Assembly (NCBI RefSeq): GCF_029168945.1
Contig: NC_083601.1
Location: forward strand, 21,790,160-21,854,159
Length of the DNA stretch: 64,000 bases
Direction of reading: 5' to 3'
Source of the DNA: Cannabis sativa
Taxonomy: Eukaryota > Streptophyta > Magnoliopsida > Rosales > Cannabaceae
Positions 45,073 through 55,815 of this stretch are shown in pieces; position 1 is the first letter of the stretch, and each line of letters opens with the position of its first letter. The notes under the pieces were generated by a model. The model was not told the origin of the DNA. It made no database searches and saw only the letters and a program-made list of their open reading frames with translations. A program made the position numbers and the translations under genes.

Positions 45073-46536
45073 TGTTAACTCAAACTTTTCGATCTCCTTG
45101 TTTTGATGATTAGCAAATATTTGATTATTATTTGTTACTAATGATTTATTGATTTTGTAGCAAATTTAAAAGAGAAAATAAATATTTTGGTATGTTTACC
45201 AAACTTTTAAAAGCAACACTAAATGGACTCAACAAGCATGTCAAGAGCAAAAGATTCATCAAGGGATCAACAACTCAAGACCCTATTCAAAAGAGGTCTT
45301 CAAAATCCCAAAGTCAAAAAGTCAACCCGAAAGTCAAAGTCAAGGTCAACTCTCGGGAAAAATCAACTTGGGATCAAAAACATGCAAATCAAGCTAGGAG
45401 GCTCTTCTACATCAAGACTACTCAAAATTAAATGGTATAAATCTACTTTAGTCTTGTTAAAGTGATTTGCATAGCACACTAAGTTTTTATAAATTTGAAT
45501 TTTGGCCCATTCACTAACTTGTGCAACAAGTTTTCTCACACGATAGTTCAAAAATTTTTTTGATTGAATTTCTAAATTACATTTTGTTTAACTAAGAGAA
45601 CAAAGTTGGAATTTCTGAAATCGGATAATCGAGTAAGAAGTTATGCGCGTTTAAGTCCCGAAAAATGGCACTTTTGCCACTGGTCAGTCATCCGGAATTC
45701 CGGATGGCAACCGGAATTCCAGTTGTAATCAATCCGGAATTCCGGTTCCCATCCGGACTTCCGGTTCATGGCTGACCTCACCTCGGGAAACGTGCTAACG
45801 GCTATAAACGGCTAGTTTTTTATCAAACACTATATAAACTCGATTTTTCTTTCAAAAAACAAGTTGGTTGAGCATTTATTACATATATCTAACCTATCTA
45901 AGTGAGAATAAGGAGCTTCTAAGTTTGAAATCCAAACCAACACATTTCACACACTTTGAGCCAAAATTTGATTTTATTCATATTAAGTGTGCTTGCTTTT
46001 CACTCTAGGTTTCCATTGTATCATCATATTTCTAGAGTGATTTTAGCTTGTATATCAAACACATTTCCATATTGTGATTGAGGTGAGGTTGGCACCGGTT
46101 TTGTAAACAACCCGGAAATAGTGAGATTGGCACTTTAACAATCCGAGAAAGAGGTTAATAGTCCTCGGGGGTGCGAAACTATTGTAAGAGGTTTGGAAAT
46201 ACCTTGGTGAAAATTTCCCGGTTGTAAGGGTTAGTCAAGCCCGTTAACTTGGCTCGATATTGGAACTCAAAGCTAGGTCCATAGCTTTGAAGACCAAGGA
46301 CGTAGGTGGCATAGTTCTACCGAACCTTGTAAAAATCGAGAGTTTGCATTTTCTAATCCTTAAACTCTTTACTTTACAAGTTTAATTATTTGTCTTAATA
46401 TATTGCTTGCCATACTACTTGCTTTTACTTGATTAATTGACTAATTGCATAATTTTGTGTTAAAAGTTTTAATTTTCCGAAATTAGTTTAAATTTCCAAT
46501 TCACCCCCCCTCTTGGAAACATATCTTGGGCTAACA
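45073..46536 (+). repeat. SIRE LTR, right (1464 bp)
   Basis: Same ends as the other two. It has only two hexamer GTCAAA units (12 bp shorter) and a private G in the TATGTTTACC segment near 45194. TATA at 45831-45838. It ends directly against the element B 3' LTR. Confidence 0.93.
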
Positions 46537-48420
46537 TGTTGGGTTTTATGCCCTAAATAAAACTCTGTTTCAATGTAATCCAGATTATTCTATATCAATA
46601 AAGTAACAGAAGTAATTTTTCATTCACTTGTGTATGTTTTGGTTCACTTAATCAATTGCCTGTCTATTTGATTTATAAATTCATGTAAACCCTTTTCACA
46701 TACTTGAACATGTTCATTGTGTTGTCAACACAGTGGAAAATAAACATGACTATGTGAATAAAGTATTCCTAGATTTATCAGAACACTGGGTTTCACTGAT
46801 ATGACAATCTACAACAGAGTTTACTTACATTTGGAGAAATGTTATGTTCTTTCCAGAACATAGGTTAAAGTAAAGCTCAAGTTGGATGCATGGAGTATGC
46901 ATTGGAATGGACCGATATTGAACTTTGAATTAGATTTTGAAACTTACCGTAAACATCTATTCAATTCAATCATAAGTTGATCCTAGATCACATGATCTAA
47001 ATCCTGATATGGTTAGGCTTAATTTCAAGAGTGTTATTCGTGTTCTTTGATTTGTTAGTTAAGCCTAAAAACTTTAGTCTGGGCAATACATACATTTTGG
47101 GAACACGGTAGTGTGATTGAGTGGGAGCGCTAACATAAATATGGAATCTATAGCTTCTATCTGGCGAATAGTAAGCAAAGGGTGATTTCCTTCGAGCTTA
47201 ACCAAACGAGATAAATGATTGAGTACTCATTTCACTTAGTTGAAATATCATTTATACAGGGTTAAGTGTTTTAAGGATAAAATACATTGTAGGGTGTTAC
47301 GGTAATTTAAATCCCTTTACAGTGTAGATCATCCATATAGAGGATCATTGATCACATTAGGATTATAACAATGGATAACTAATAATGTGGCTATATGGTG
47401 GAACATATAGAGCATTCTATATACTGAGAGTGCAATTCTGAGTTCTATGTGTGGATTCAACGAAGAATTAATAAGTCAGTGAATTTAAGTGGTAAATTCT
47501 AGATCTGCTTATTGGAAGCTCGGATATATAGACCCATGGTCCCCTCACTAGTTGAGATGATATTAGTTGTAGGACTCATTTAATTGATTTTAATTAATCA
47601 ATTAAAAATTCTCAAGATAGACTTGTCAGTTTGAGAATTTAGCACTTATTAAGGGCAAAACAGTAAATAGAGATTTTGAAGGGCATATTTATTAATTAGG
47701 AAACTTTAATTAGTTTCATTATTAATAAAATAAATGATAATATATTATTTGATAATTATTTTTTAATTATTAAATAATTAGATTTATCATTAATATGGTT
47801 GAACAATGGAATTGGCAATTTTTCACAAAAAAGGGAAACTATCAAGTGTAGGAAAAGGAAAGTTGGAAAAAAGGCAAGCCTTGTTTCCACATTGCCTAGG
47901 CCGGCCCCTTTACCTTCCTTTTCCCTTTGATTTTCTCAGTTCAAAATGTCAATCATAGCCCTTGGTGGTCTTCTATAAATAGAAGGCAAAGGCTTCAGAG
48001 TTTCATACATCTGTACAACCTTTTCACAGCATTATTCTGAAAGAATTTTCTCTCAGAAAATTCTCTCTGAGCCGCCACCCTCTCTCTCTCTATTCCTTCA
48101 CTGTTTCGAAATTTATGAGTGCTAGAGTAGTGCCCACACACATCAAGTAATACCTCAATCATAGTGAGGAAGGCTGTGTAGATTTCAGAGATAACAAAGA
48201 AGGACTTTCGGGCTCAAATCTTGATTATACTCTGCTACAGAAAGGAATCAAGGGTTAGAGATCTGAGTGGAAGGAGACATATATATTCCGCTGCAATCAC
48301 TGTAAGATTTCTGGTACTCTTATGTGTTTAATTTCATATCGTTTTAGAAGTTCATATTTAGGTTGTTAAATCAACATACTTGTGAGTAGATCTAAGTTCC
48401 TGGTAAAATAACTTCCAACA
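46537..48420 (+). repeat. Element B 3' LTR (1884 bp)
   Basis: Near-identical to 18962-20847 and followed by the TSD GAATG. Its first five bases double as the right target duplication of the SIRE array. Confidence 0.92.
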
Positions 48421-50718
48421 GAATGGTCTATAAATCATTTCATGTCATTCTATATTTTCTGTTAAGAAAATTAAATGACGCTTATGATTATAATCCCGAA
48501 ATTCTATTCCCAATTGATATAAATCCTCAATCTTAGAAATCTCCTACTTGTATGGGTAAATCTGACTTAGAGTTAAATTAGTAGTGGTGGTCCAAGATAG
48601 AATTACTCATAATATTTGGTATAAATTTAAGTCTTTGACTTTAATTTTAGAATCCAAATAGAATTTTTCTTATATTTCTAATTCCAGAATACAATACAGT
48701 TACACTTTCTCAAGTGTTTAATATCCATCTTCTATTAATGGATTAAAACTGTATGGAATATGAGTTAGGTATTCTGTGACCAGGATCCACTTGCAGTATT
48801 CTAAGAACTCTTTGATGTAACTAAACGTATGTCATCAATAGACACTACCATTTTTTTAATCTATGGCATTTGTATCTTGTTCATAGTGGATTTGACAAGA
48901 TCAATCTCTGCAAAGAGTTAATATGCCTATATCCACTGAAAGTAATTCATCTCATTCGCAGATGGATGTACATTCAGGGGTGGATATGAGTTTTTCGTTG
49001 TATTCTTAAAACGATAACTCTAGATTATACCTTAAGCAAAGAAATTTGAAATGTTTGAAAAATTTCATTAATTTTTAGCAATGGTTAAAACCATTAAGGT
49101 AAGTGGTTAAAGATCTTGCGAACTGATAGGGGTGGAAAAATAGTTAGAAGATATGCAGTTCAAAGATCATTAAATTGATTTTTGAATTATATCCAAACTT
49201 ACCTCCCCAGAAATTTCGAGTTGCATATTGATGATTAGTTACTAGTCGTTGCCTAAATCCTTCTATGGTAATACAATTTCAGAATGATGTAATGGTTGTA
49301 TACTTAATGTAAATCATTACTAGATTCATGGATGACCTAATCAAAATCTTAAGAAAAGCTAGAACTGTTAACCATGGTTTGTTAGCTGTTCTAAGTGATT
49401 AGGGGTGGACCATCCCATTGTCAATAGATAAGAAAGTGTTTGTTCAAACAAATACTACTTTTCTAAGATAATGACTAAGTCTGAAAACAAGTAGCAAATA
49501 AAGGAGATATTTATTCTTGATTCCAAAAGTGTTCTATCATCTTATTTGATATATGATGATCCCACTGCCTCTGTTGTCTTGTCACAACCGAAGAGATCAA
49601 TACCATTTAGTTTTCTTAGACATAATTCACGGTACCTCGTCGTAGTGGGAGAGTTTCTAGGAACTCACCTTCTTATGACTTGGGAGACACTAGTGATTAA
49701 AATCCATTGTGAGTTTAAACGAGTAATGGATTGTCAAGATAAGAAACTAAGAAGAAAGCCAATAGAACTATGGTTTAATCCATTCACATGGAGTAACCTA
49801 AAGTTTTCTATTACAAGGACATAAAAGGAAATTTTCGTTTATAAGTCTATTCAATGGACTTAACAAACTTCCTGTTCCTAGTATTATAGGTTTGAGTTTA
49901 TCTAAACCTATGGCTTGTGGTATACACAGTAATTACTTACTCTAATGCAAGCAACTTACTTTAGTAAGATCTTTGAAGCATTTTCTTTCTAATGGCAATC
50001 TATAGAAGCTTCACAACTTCTTAGGTATAGATTTTATTTATCTAAGGAAAAGTCTTAACTATTCCAGAAAAGATAAAGCCATGAAAGAATTTCTTATATC
50101 AACAATGAGAGGTCTTAGATATGCTTTTGTATGCCTTAGACCAGACACCTGCTGTTGAGTGGGAGTAATGAGTAGGTATCAGATTAATCCAGGAGAAGAA
50201 CATTGGAACACAATCAAGTAAATCTTAAGATTAAAAAGAGGAACTATATGTTAGTCTATAAGGGTGTGTTTAAAACTCTTAGACTACACCATATCAGATT
50301 TCGAAATTTGCCTTTGTGCTAGTAAATCTTTCTGATAAGATGGTGGTTACTCTGGGGGTGGAATAGTGATTTTGGAGAAGTGTAAAAACCTATCTGAAGT
50401 CTCTAGGTCTACCAGAGAGGGACTGAATGTTAAGGTTGCAGGAAAGGTACTTATTCAGTCTAAGGAAAGTTCTATACATTTTTGGCATCATTCCAAATTG
50501 CCTTAAACTACTAGTGTTAATTTCCTGATTAACCAAAAGTAGTTGCCAAAGATATAGAATCCAGTATCCCAAGAGAGTAGACATATAGAGAGGAATTTCA
50601 CATTATCAATGATTTTGTGATTAAAGGAAGAGTAATAGTGGGGAAAAGGTTGTGGTTAATTCAACCTTTCAGATCCTATTACGAGGAGTTTACTACTACT
50701 ACACTTGATTTGTATATC
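48421..50718 (+). pseudogene. Element A fossil pol (integrase to RNase H), unreadable
   Basis: No long frame is open, yet short blocks align in order with element B pol: 49108-49135 matches B 24792-24819 (integrase catalytic region) base for base; a CTCGTCGTAGTGGGAG block near 49637 matches B near 25450; and a GGGGGTGGA...TTTGGAGAAGTG block near 50355 matches B RNase H near 26710. Between them are many small indels and stops. Gag and protease are absent; the first 400 bases have no recognised relation to B. The stretch closely matches 59514-61690 of element D. Confidence 0.75.
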
Positions 50719-52611
50719 TGTTGGAAATTATTTTACCAGGATCTTAGATCTACTCACAAGTATGTTTATTAACATCCTAAATATGAACTTTCTAAAACGA
50801 TGAAATAAACACATATAAAGTTAAAGAAACCTTACATTGGGTGCAGCGGAATATAATGACTCCTTCCGTTCAGATATCTAGCCCTTGATTCCTTTCTGTA
50901 GCAGAGCATTATCAATATCTGAACCTGGATCTCTTTCTCTGAATCTTTGATGCTGAAACTCCTTTGCTGATGATCTTTCTTCACGATCTTCCTCACTATG
51001 ATTGAGGTATCACTTGATGTGTGTGGGCACTACTCTCACACTAAGATTTTCGAAATTGAAGAGGGAAGGAGAAAGAGAAGGGTCAGCCAAAGATAGGGAG
51101 AGAGAAGGCTCAGGTATTCTGAATCAGAAGTCTCAGAAGAAAAGTGTGTTTTTCCTGAAGCCTTCACTATCTATTTATAGCATTCCACTAGGGTTAGATT
51201 TGAATTATATGGCATTAAAATAATGAAAAAATCAACTTAAAATACCTACTAAGGTGGCCGGCCATACACTTAGTGGATTGGGCCTTGCTTTTTGCAATTT
51301 TTCAATTTTAACACCTTTTGTATCTGATTTTCTCAAAAATACCAATTTCCTAATTCAACCATTTAAATGCCAATTCTAACTATTTAATAACTACAAATAA
51401 TTATTAAATAATATTGTCATTTATCATATTTATTAATTGAACCATACAAAGTATCATAATTAACAAATATGCCCCTATAAACTCTTTCTTTACAATTTCG
51501 CCCTTACTTAGTGAAAATTTCACAAATAGACATAGTCTAATTTGAGAATTATAATTGATTAATCAAAACCAATTACATGAGTCTTACAAGAAATATTATC
51601 TCAACTAGTGGGGGGACCATGGGTCTGTATAACCGAGCTTCCAATAAGTAGATCAAGAATTTAGGACTAAAATTCACTAACTTATTAATTCTTCGTTGAA
51701 TCCACGCATAGAACTTAGAATTGCACTCTCACTATATAGAATGCTCTATATGTTCCACCATATAGACACATCATTAGTTATCCATTGTTATAATCCTAAT
51801 GTGATCAATTATCCTCTATATGAATGATCTACACAGTAAAGGGATTAAATTACCGTAACACCCTACTATGTATTTTATCCTTAAAACACTTGACCCCGTA
51901 TAAATGATATTTCAGCTTATGTGAAATGAGATCTCCACCATTTATTTTCGTTTGGTCAAGCTCGAAGGAGATCATCCTTTGCTTACTATTCGCCAGATAG
52001 AAGCTATAGATTCCATGTTTATGCTAGCGCTCCCACTCAATTGCACTACCGTGTTCCCAAAAAGTACGTATCACCCTGACCTAAAAGTAGGCTTAACTAA
52101 CAATTCAAAGAACACGAATAGCCTTTCAAGATTGAGCCTAATCATAACAGGATTAAGATCATTTGATCTAGGATCAACTAGGCGATATTGACTTGAATAG
52201 ATTTTACGGTAAGTTTAATAAATCTAAGTCAAAGTTCAATATCGGTCCCTTTCGATGCATACTCCATGCATCCAACCTGAGCTTTACTTTAACCAATGTT
52301 CTGGAAAGAACATAGTATTTCTCCAAATACAAGTAAACTCTTGTTGTAGATTATCATATCAGTAAAACCATTGTGTCGATAAATCTAGGAAACTTTATTC
52401 ACATAGTCATGTTTACTTTCCAATGTGTTGACGGCACAATAAACAGGATCAAGTATGTGAAAAGGGTTTCAGATGAATCTATACATTATGTACATATAAT
52501 CATGAAATAAATCATGTGAACCATGCAACATTAAATTTTATTTCTGATCTATATTAATAAGTAAATATGATTATATTGAAATGAGTTTTATTTAGGGCAT
52601 AAAACCCAACA
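50719..52611 (-). repeat. Inverted solo LTR of the A family (1893 bp)
   Basis: Complete LTR in minus orientation (TGTTGGAAATT at its left, CCCAACA at its right) with perfect TSD ATATC at 50714-50718 and 52612-52616. Element D reads through the same point uninterrupted (about 61693). No internal sequence is attached, so it is a solo LTR, the usual product of LTR-LTR recombination. Confidence 0.92.
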
Positions 52612-52674
52612 ATATCAAGGTGTTGAGATTATTTGAAACACACTTTTTGTTTTATATTAGTGCAAGTGGGAGTT
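52612..52674 (+). other. Element A internal end with polypurine tract
   Basis: 63 bases of A resume after the solo LTR. AAGTGGGAG (52664-52672) is the polypurine tract before the 3' LTR. Confidence 0.85.
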
Positions 52675-55091
52675 TGTTGGGTTTTATGCCCTAAATAAAA
52701 CCCATTTCAATATAATCAGATTTACTTATTAATATAGATCAGAAATAACATTTAATGTTGCATGGTTCACATGATTTATTTCATGATTATATGTACATAA
52801 TGTATAGATTCATCTGAAACTCTTTTCACACACTTGATCCTGTTTATTGTGCCGTCAACACATTGGAAAGTAAACATGACTATGTGAATAAAGTTTCCTA
52901 GATTTATCAGACACAGGGTTTTACTGATATGATAATCTACAACAGAGTTTACTTGCATTTGGAGAAGTGCTATGTTCTTTCCAGAGCATTGGTTAAAGTA
53001 AAGCTCAGGTTGGATGCATGGAGTATGCATCGGAAGGGACCGATATTGAACTTTGACTTAGATTTAATTAAACTTACCGTAAAATCTATTCAAGTCAATA
53101 TCGCCTAGTTGATCCTAGATCAAATGATCTTAATCCTGTTATGATTAGGCTCAATCTTGAAAGGCTATTCGTGTTCCTTGAATTGCTAGTTAAGCCTACT
53201 TTTAAGTTAGGGTGATACGTACTTTTTGGGAACACGGTAGTGCAATTGAGTGGGAGCGCTAGCATAAACATGGAATCTATAGCTTCTATCTGGCGAATAG
53301 TAAGCAAAGGATGATCACCTTCGAGCTTGACCAAACGAAAATAAATGGTGGAGATCTCATTTCACATAAGCTGAAATATCATTTATACGGGGCCAAGTGT
53401 TTTAAGGATAAAATACATAGTAGGGTGTTACGGAAATTTAATCCCTTTACTGTGTAGATCATTCATATAGAGGATAATTGATCACATTAGGATTATAACA
53501 ATGGATAACTAATGATGTGTCTATATGGTGGAACATATAGAGCATTCTATATACTGAGAGTGCAATTCTAAGTTCTATGCGTGGATTCAACGAAGAATTA
53601 ATAAGTTAGTGAATTTTAGTCCTAAATTCTTGATCTACTTATTGGAAGCTCGGTTATATAGACCCATGGTCCCCCCACTAGTTGAGATAATATTGCTTGT
53701 AAGACTCATGTAATTGGTTTTGATTAATCAATTATAATTCTCAAATTAGACTATGTCTATTTGTGAAATTTTCACTAAGTAAGGGCGAAATTGTAAAGAA
53801 AGAGTTTATAGGGGCATATTTGTTAATTATGATACTTTGTATGGTTCAATTAATAAATATGATAAATGACAATAGTATGGAAGACATCCTTGTGAGATGA
53901 GTAGTGCCCACACACATCAAGTGGTATCTCAATCATAGTATGGAAGACTATGGAATTTCTGCATCAAAGAAGGAGAAAAGAAGATCCAGGTTCAGATCTT
54001 GGTGATGCTCTGCTACAGAAAGGAATCAAGGGCTAGAGATCTGAACGGAAGGAGTCATATTATTCCTGCTTTGGACCTTTGTAAGGTTTTCTAACTTTAT
54101 ATGTGTTTATTTTCATTGTTTTAGAATTCATATTAGGTTGTTAATCCAACATACTTGTTAGTAAATCTAGATCCTGGTAAAATAATTTCCAACACCCCCC
54201 ACTAGTTGAGATAATATTGCTTGTAAGACTCATGTAATTGGTTTTGATTAATCAATTATAATTCTCAAATTAGACTATGTCTATTTGTGATTTTTTCACT
54301 AAGTAAGGGCGAAATTGTAAAGAAAGAGTTTATAGGGGCATATTTGTTAATTATGAAACTTTGTATGGTTCAATTAATAAATATAATAAATGACAATATT
54401 ATTTAATAATTATTTATAGTTATTAAATAGTTATAATTGGCATTTAAATGGTTGAATTAGGAAATTGGCATTTTTGAGAAAATCAGATACAAAAGGTGTT
54501 AAAATTGCAAAATTGCAAAAAGCAAGGCCCAATCCATTAAAGCTATGGCCGGCCACCTATTGTAGTATTTTAAGTTGATTTTTTCATTATTTTAATGCCA
54601 TATAATTCAAATCTAACCCTAGTGGAATGCTATAAATAGATAATGAAGGCTTCAGGAAAATAAGACTTTTCTTCTGACACTTCTGATTCAGAAAACCTGA
54701 GCCTTCTCTCTCCCTATCTTTGGCTGACCCTTCTCTTTCTACTTCCCTCTTCAATTTCGAAAATCTTAGTGTGAGAGTAGTGCCCACACACATCAAGCAA
54801 TACCTCAATCATAGTGAGGAAGATCGTGAAGAAAGATCATCAGCAAAGGAGTTTCAGCATCAAAGATTCAGAGAAAGAGATCCAGGTTCAGATATTGATA
54901 ATGCTCTGCTACAGAAAGGAATCAAGGGCTAGATATCTGAACGGAAGGAGTCATATTATTCCGCTGCACCCAATGTAAGGTTTCTTAAACTTTATATGTG
55001 TTTAATTTATCGTTTTAGAAAGTTCTTATTTAGGATGTTAATAAACATACTTGTGAGTAGATCTAAGATCCTGGTAAAATAATTTCCAACA
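52675..55091 (+). repeat. Element A 3' LTR, chimeric and expanded (2417 bp)
   Basis: 52675-53873 matches the first two-thirds of the 5' LTR. 53874-54194 is a foreign tail of a D-type LTR. 54195-55091 returns to the A-type LTR, starting at CCCCCCACTAG, so about 200 bp of A-type LTR (from 53671) are present twice. The LTR ends properly at CCAACA and is followed by the TSD AAAAC. Confidence 0.88.
53874..54194 (+). repeat. D-type LTR tail embedded in element A 3' LTR
   Basis: 53887-54194 matches 63388-63690 closely, with a short difference near 54065-54077. The left junction has an 11-base insert (GTATGGAAGAC) that also occurs inside the D-type LTR (about 53938), as expected of templated filler. 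The right junction, CCAACA to CCCCCC, is the same as at 63690. Confidence 0.85.
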
Positions 55092-55096
55092 AAAAC

Positions 55097-55815
55097 TAGA
55101 TCCAGAAATCGACATCAACAACGCGAAGCTAATAACAGACAAACACCAACTAGAAGTTGAAAAAGGTTAGGCATACAAAGACAAGGAAACACTGAAGAAA
55201 GTTTACAGCTACTACGCAAACAAAAATAACTTCCAATACAGTTTTTGAAAATATATTTAATTGGGTTTCAGTAAGAAGTTTTTTAATATCTTCAATAACA
55301 GAGTAATAACCAGAGTTTATAACTCTGGAATGGTAGTATTCCGATCGGGTGTACCTGAATTTTCAATCCTATAAAAAAAATAAGAAAACACTACTAAAAC
55401 AACCTAAAAAAAAATAAAGAACATAAAAACAAGCATAAAAAAACTCTGGAATGGTAGTATTCCGATCGGGTGTACTTGGATTCCCAATCCTATAAAAAAA
55501 ATATAGGAAAACACTACTAAAACAAAACTAAAACAACACAAAAAAAAAATAAAGAATATAAAAAATAAGCATAAAAAACAATAAACAAAATAAGCCATAA
55601 GAGCCATCAAAAGATACAATACTACTACTCACAAAACCAGAGCTAACTATAACCCCAAAAAAGAAAAAGAAAAAACATAATTAGTAAAAACAATAAAAAC
55701 CCAGTAAAATTTATGTCGTTCTAGAAAAAATAAATAAAGAAAAAAAGAGATTTTTTTTACTTAGAAAGTTTGAGTTGTCTGTTGTTCTTCTTCTTCCTCT
55801 GTATTGTTCTTCTTG
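55097..55815. other. Right flank of element A, non-coding
   Basis: AT-rich with AACAAC-type motifs like 9568-13111, of which it is probably the continuation. It contains a tandem repeat (55322-55575). No gene is supported. Confidence 0.5.
55322..55575 (+). repeat. Tandem repeat, two units of about 120-130 bp
   Basis: Each unit starts ACTCTGGAATGGTAGTATTC (about 55322 and 55442) and contains the CCGATCGG core, an A-run, and an ACACTACTAAAACAA segment. Units differ by small indels. Confidence 0.8.

Larger units (their letters stand above)
27143..46536 (+). mobile_element. SIRE-type copia tandem array C (LTR-internal-LTR-internal-LTR)
   Basis: Three nearly identical LTRs (27143-28620, 36111-37588, 45073-46536) separate two nearly identical internal regions of about 7.5 kb. 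The outer flanks carry one target duplication: TTTTG at 27138-27142 and TGTTG at 46537-46541, one substitution apart. The uninterrupted site in A and D reads GAGTTTGTTGGG, so the left copy is the mutated one. There is no flanking target sequence between the two units. Gag, the long spacer, the third ORF and GGGGGAG tracts place it in the SIRE/Maximus lineage. Confidence 0.92.
18962..48420 (+). mobile_element. Element B: copia element with recognisable gag-pol, inserted in A
   Basis: The TSD GAATG is at 18957-18961 and 48421-48425. LTRs are 18962-20847 and 46537-48420 (1886 and 1884 bp, nearly identical). Internal DNA is 20848-27142, with the SIRE array (27143-46536) inserted at the start of the 3' LTR. 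Pol still reads as copia but has stops and frameshifts. The LTR pair similarity suggests recent insertion, younger than A. Confidence 0.92.
13112..55091 (+). mobile_element. Element A: copia-type non-autonomous element, heavily nested
   Basis: The TSD AAAAC flanks both ends (13107-13111 and 55092-55096). The 5' LTR is 13112-15004. The element's own internal DNA is 15005-18961, 48421-50718 and 52612-52674, about 6.3 kb in total. The 3' LTR is 52675-55091. It is interrupted by element B and by an inverted solo LTR, and its 3' LTR carries a foreign LTR tail. It has a primer site and polypurine tract but no gag; pol is an unreadable relic. It would have needed proteins supplied by a relative such as B. 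Confidence 0.85.

Noticed and set aside
49546..49824. 92-codon frame in element A considered as a new gene
   Set aside because: It lies within the fossil pol. Blocks such as the VVVGEF stretch align out of frame with the B sequence near 25450, and element D has stops here.
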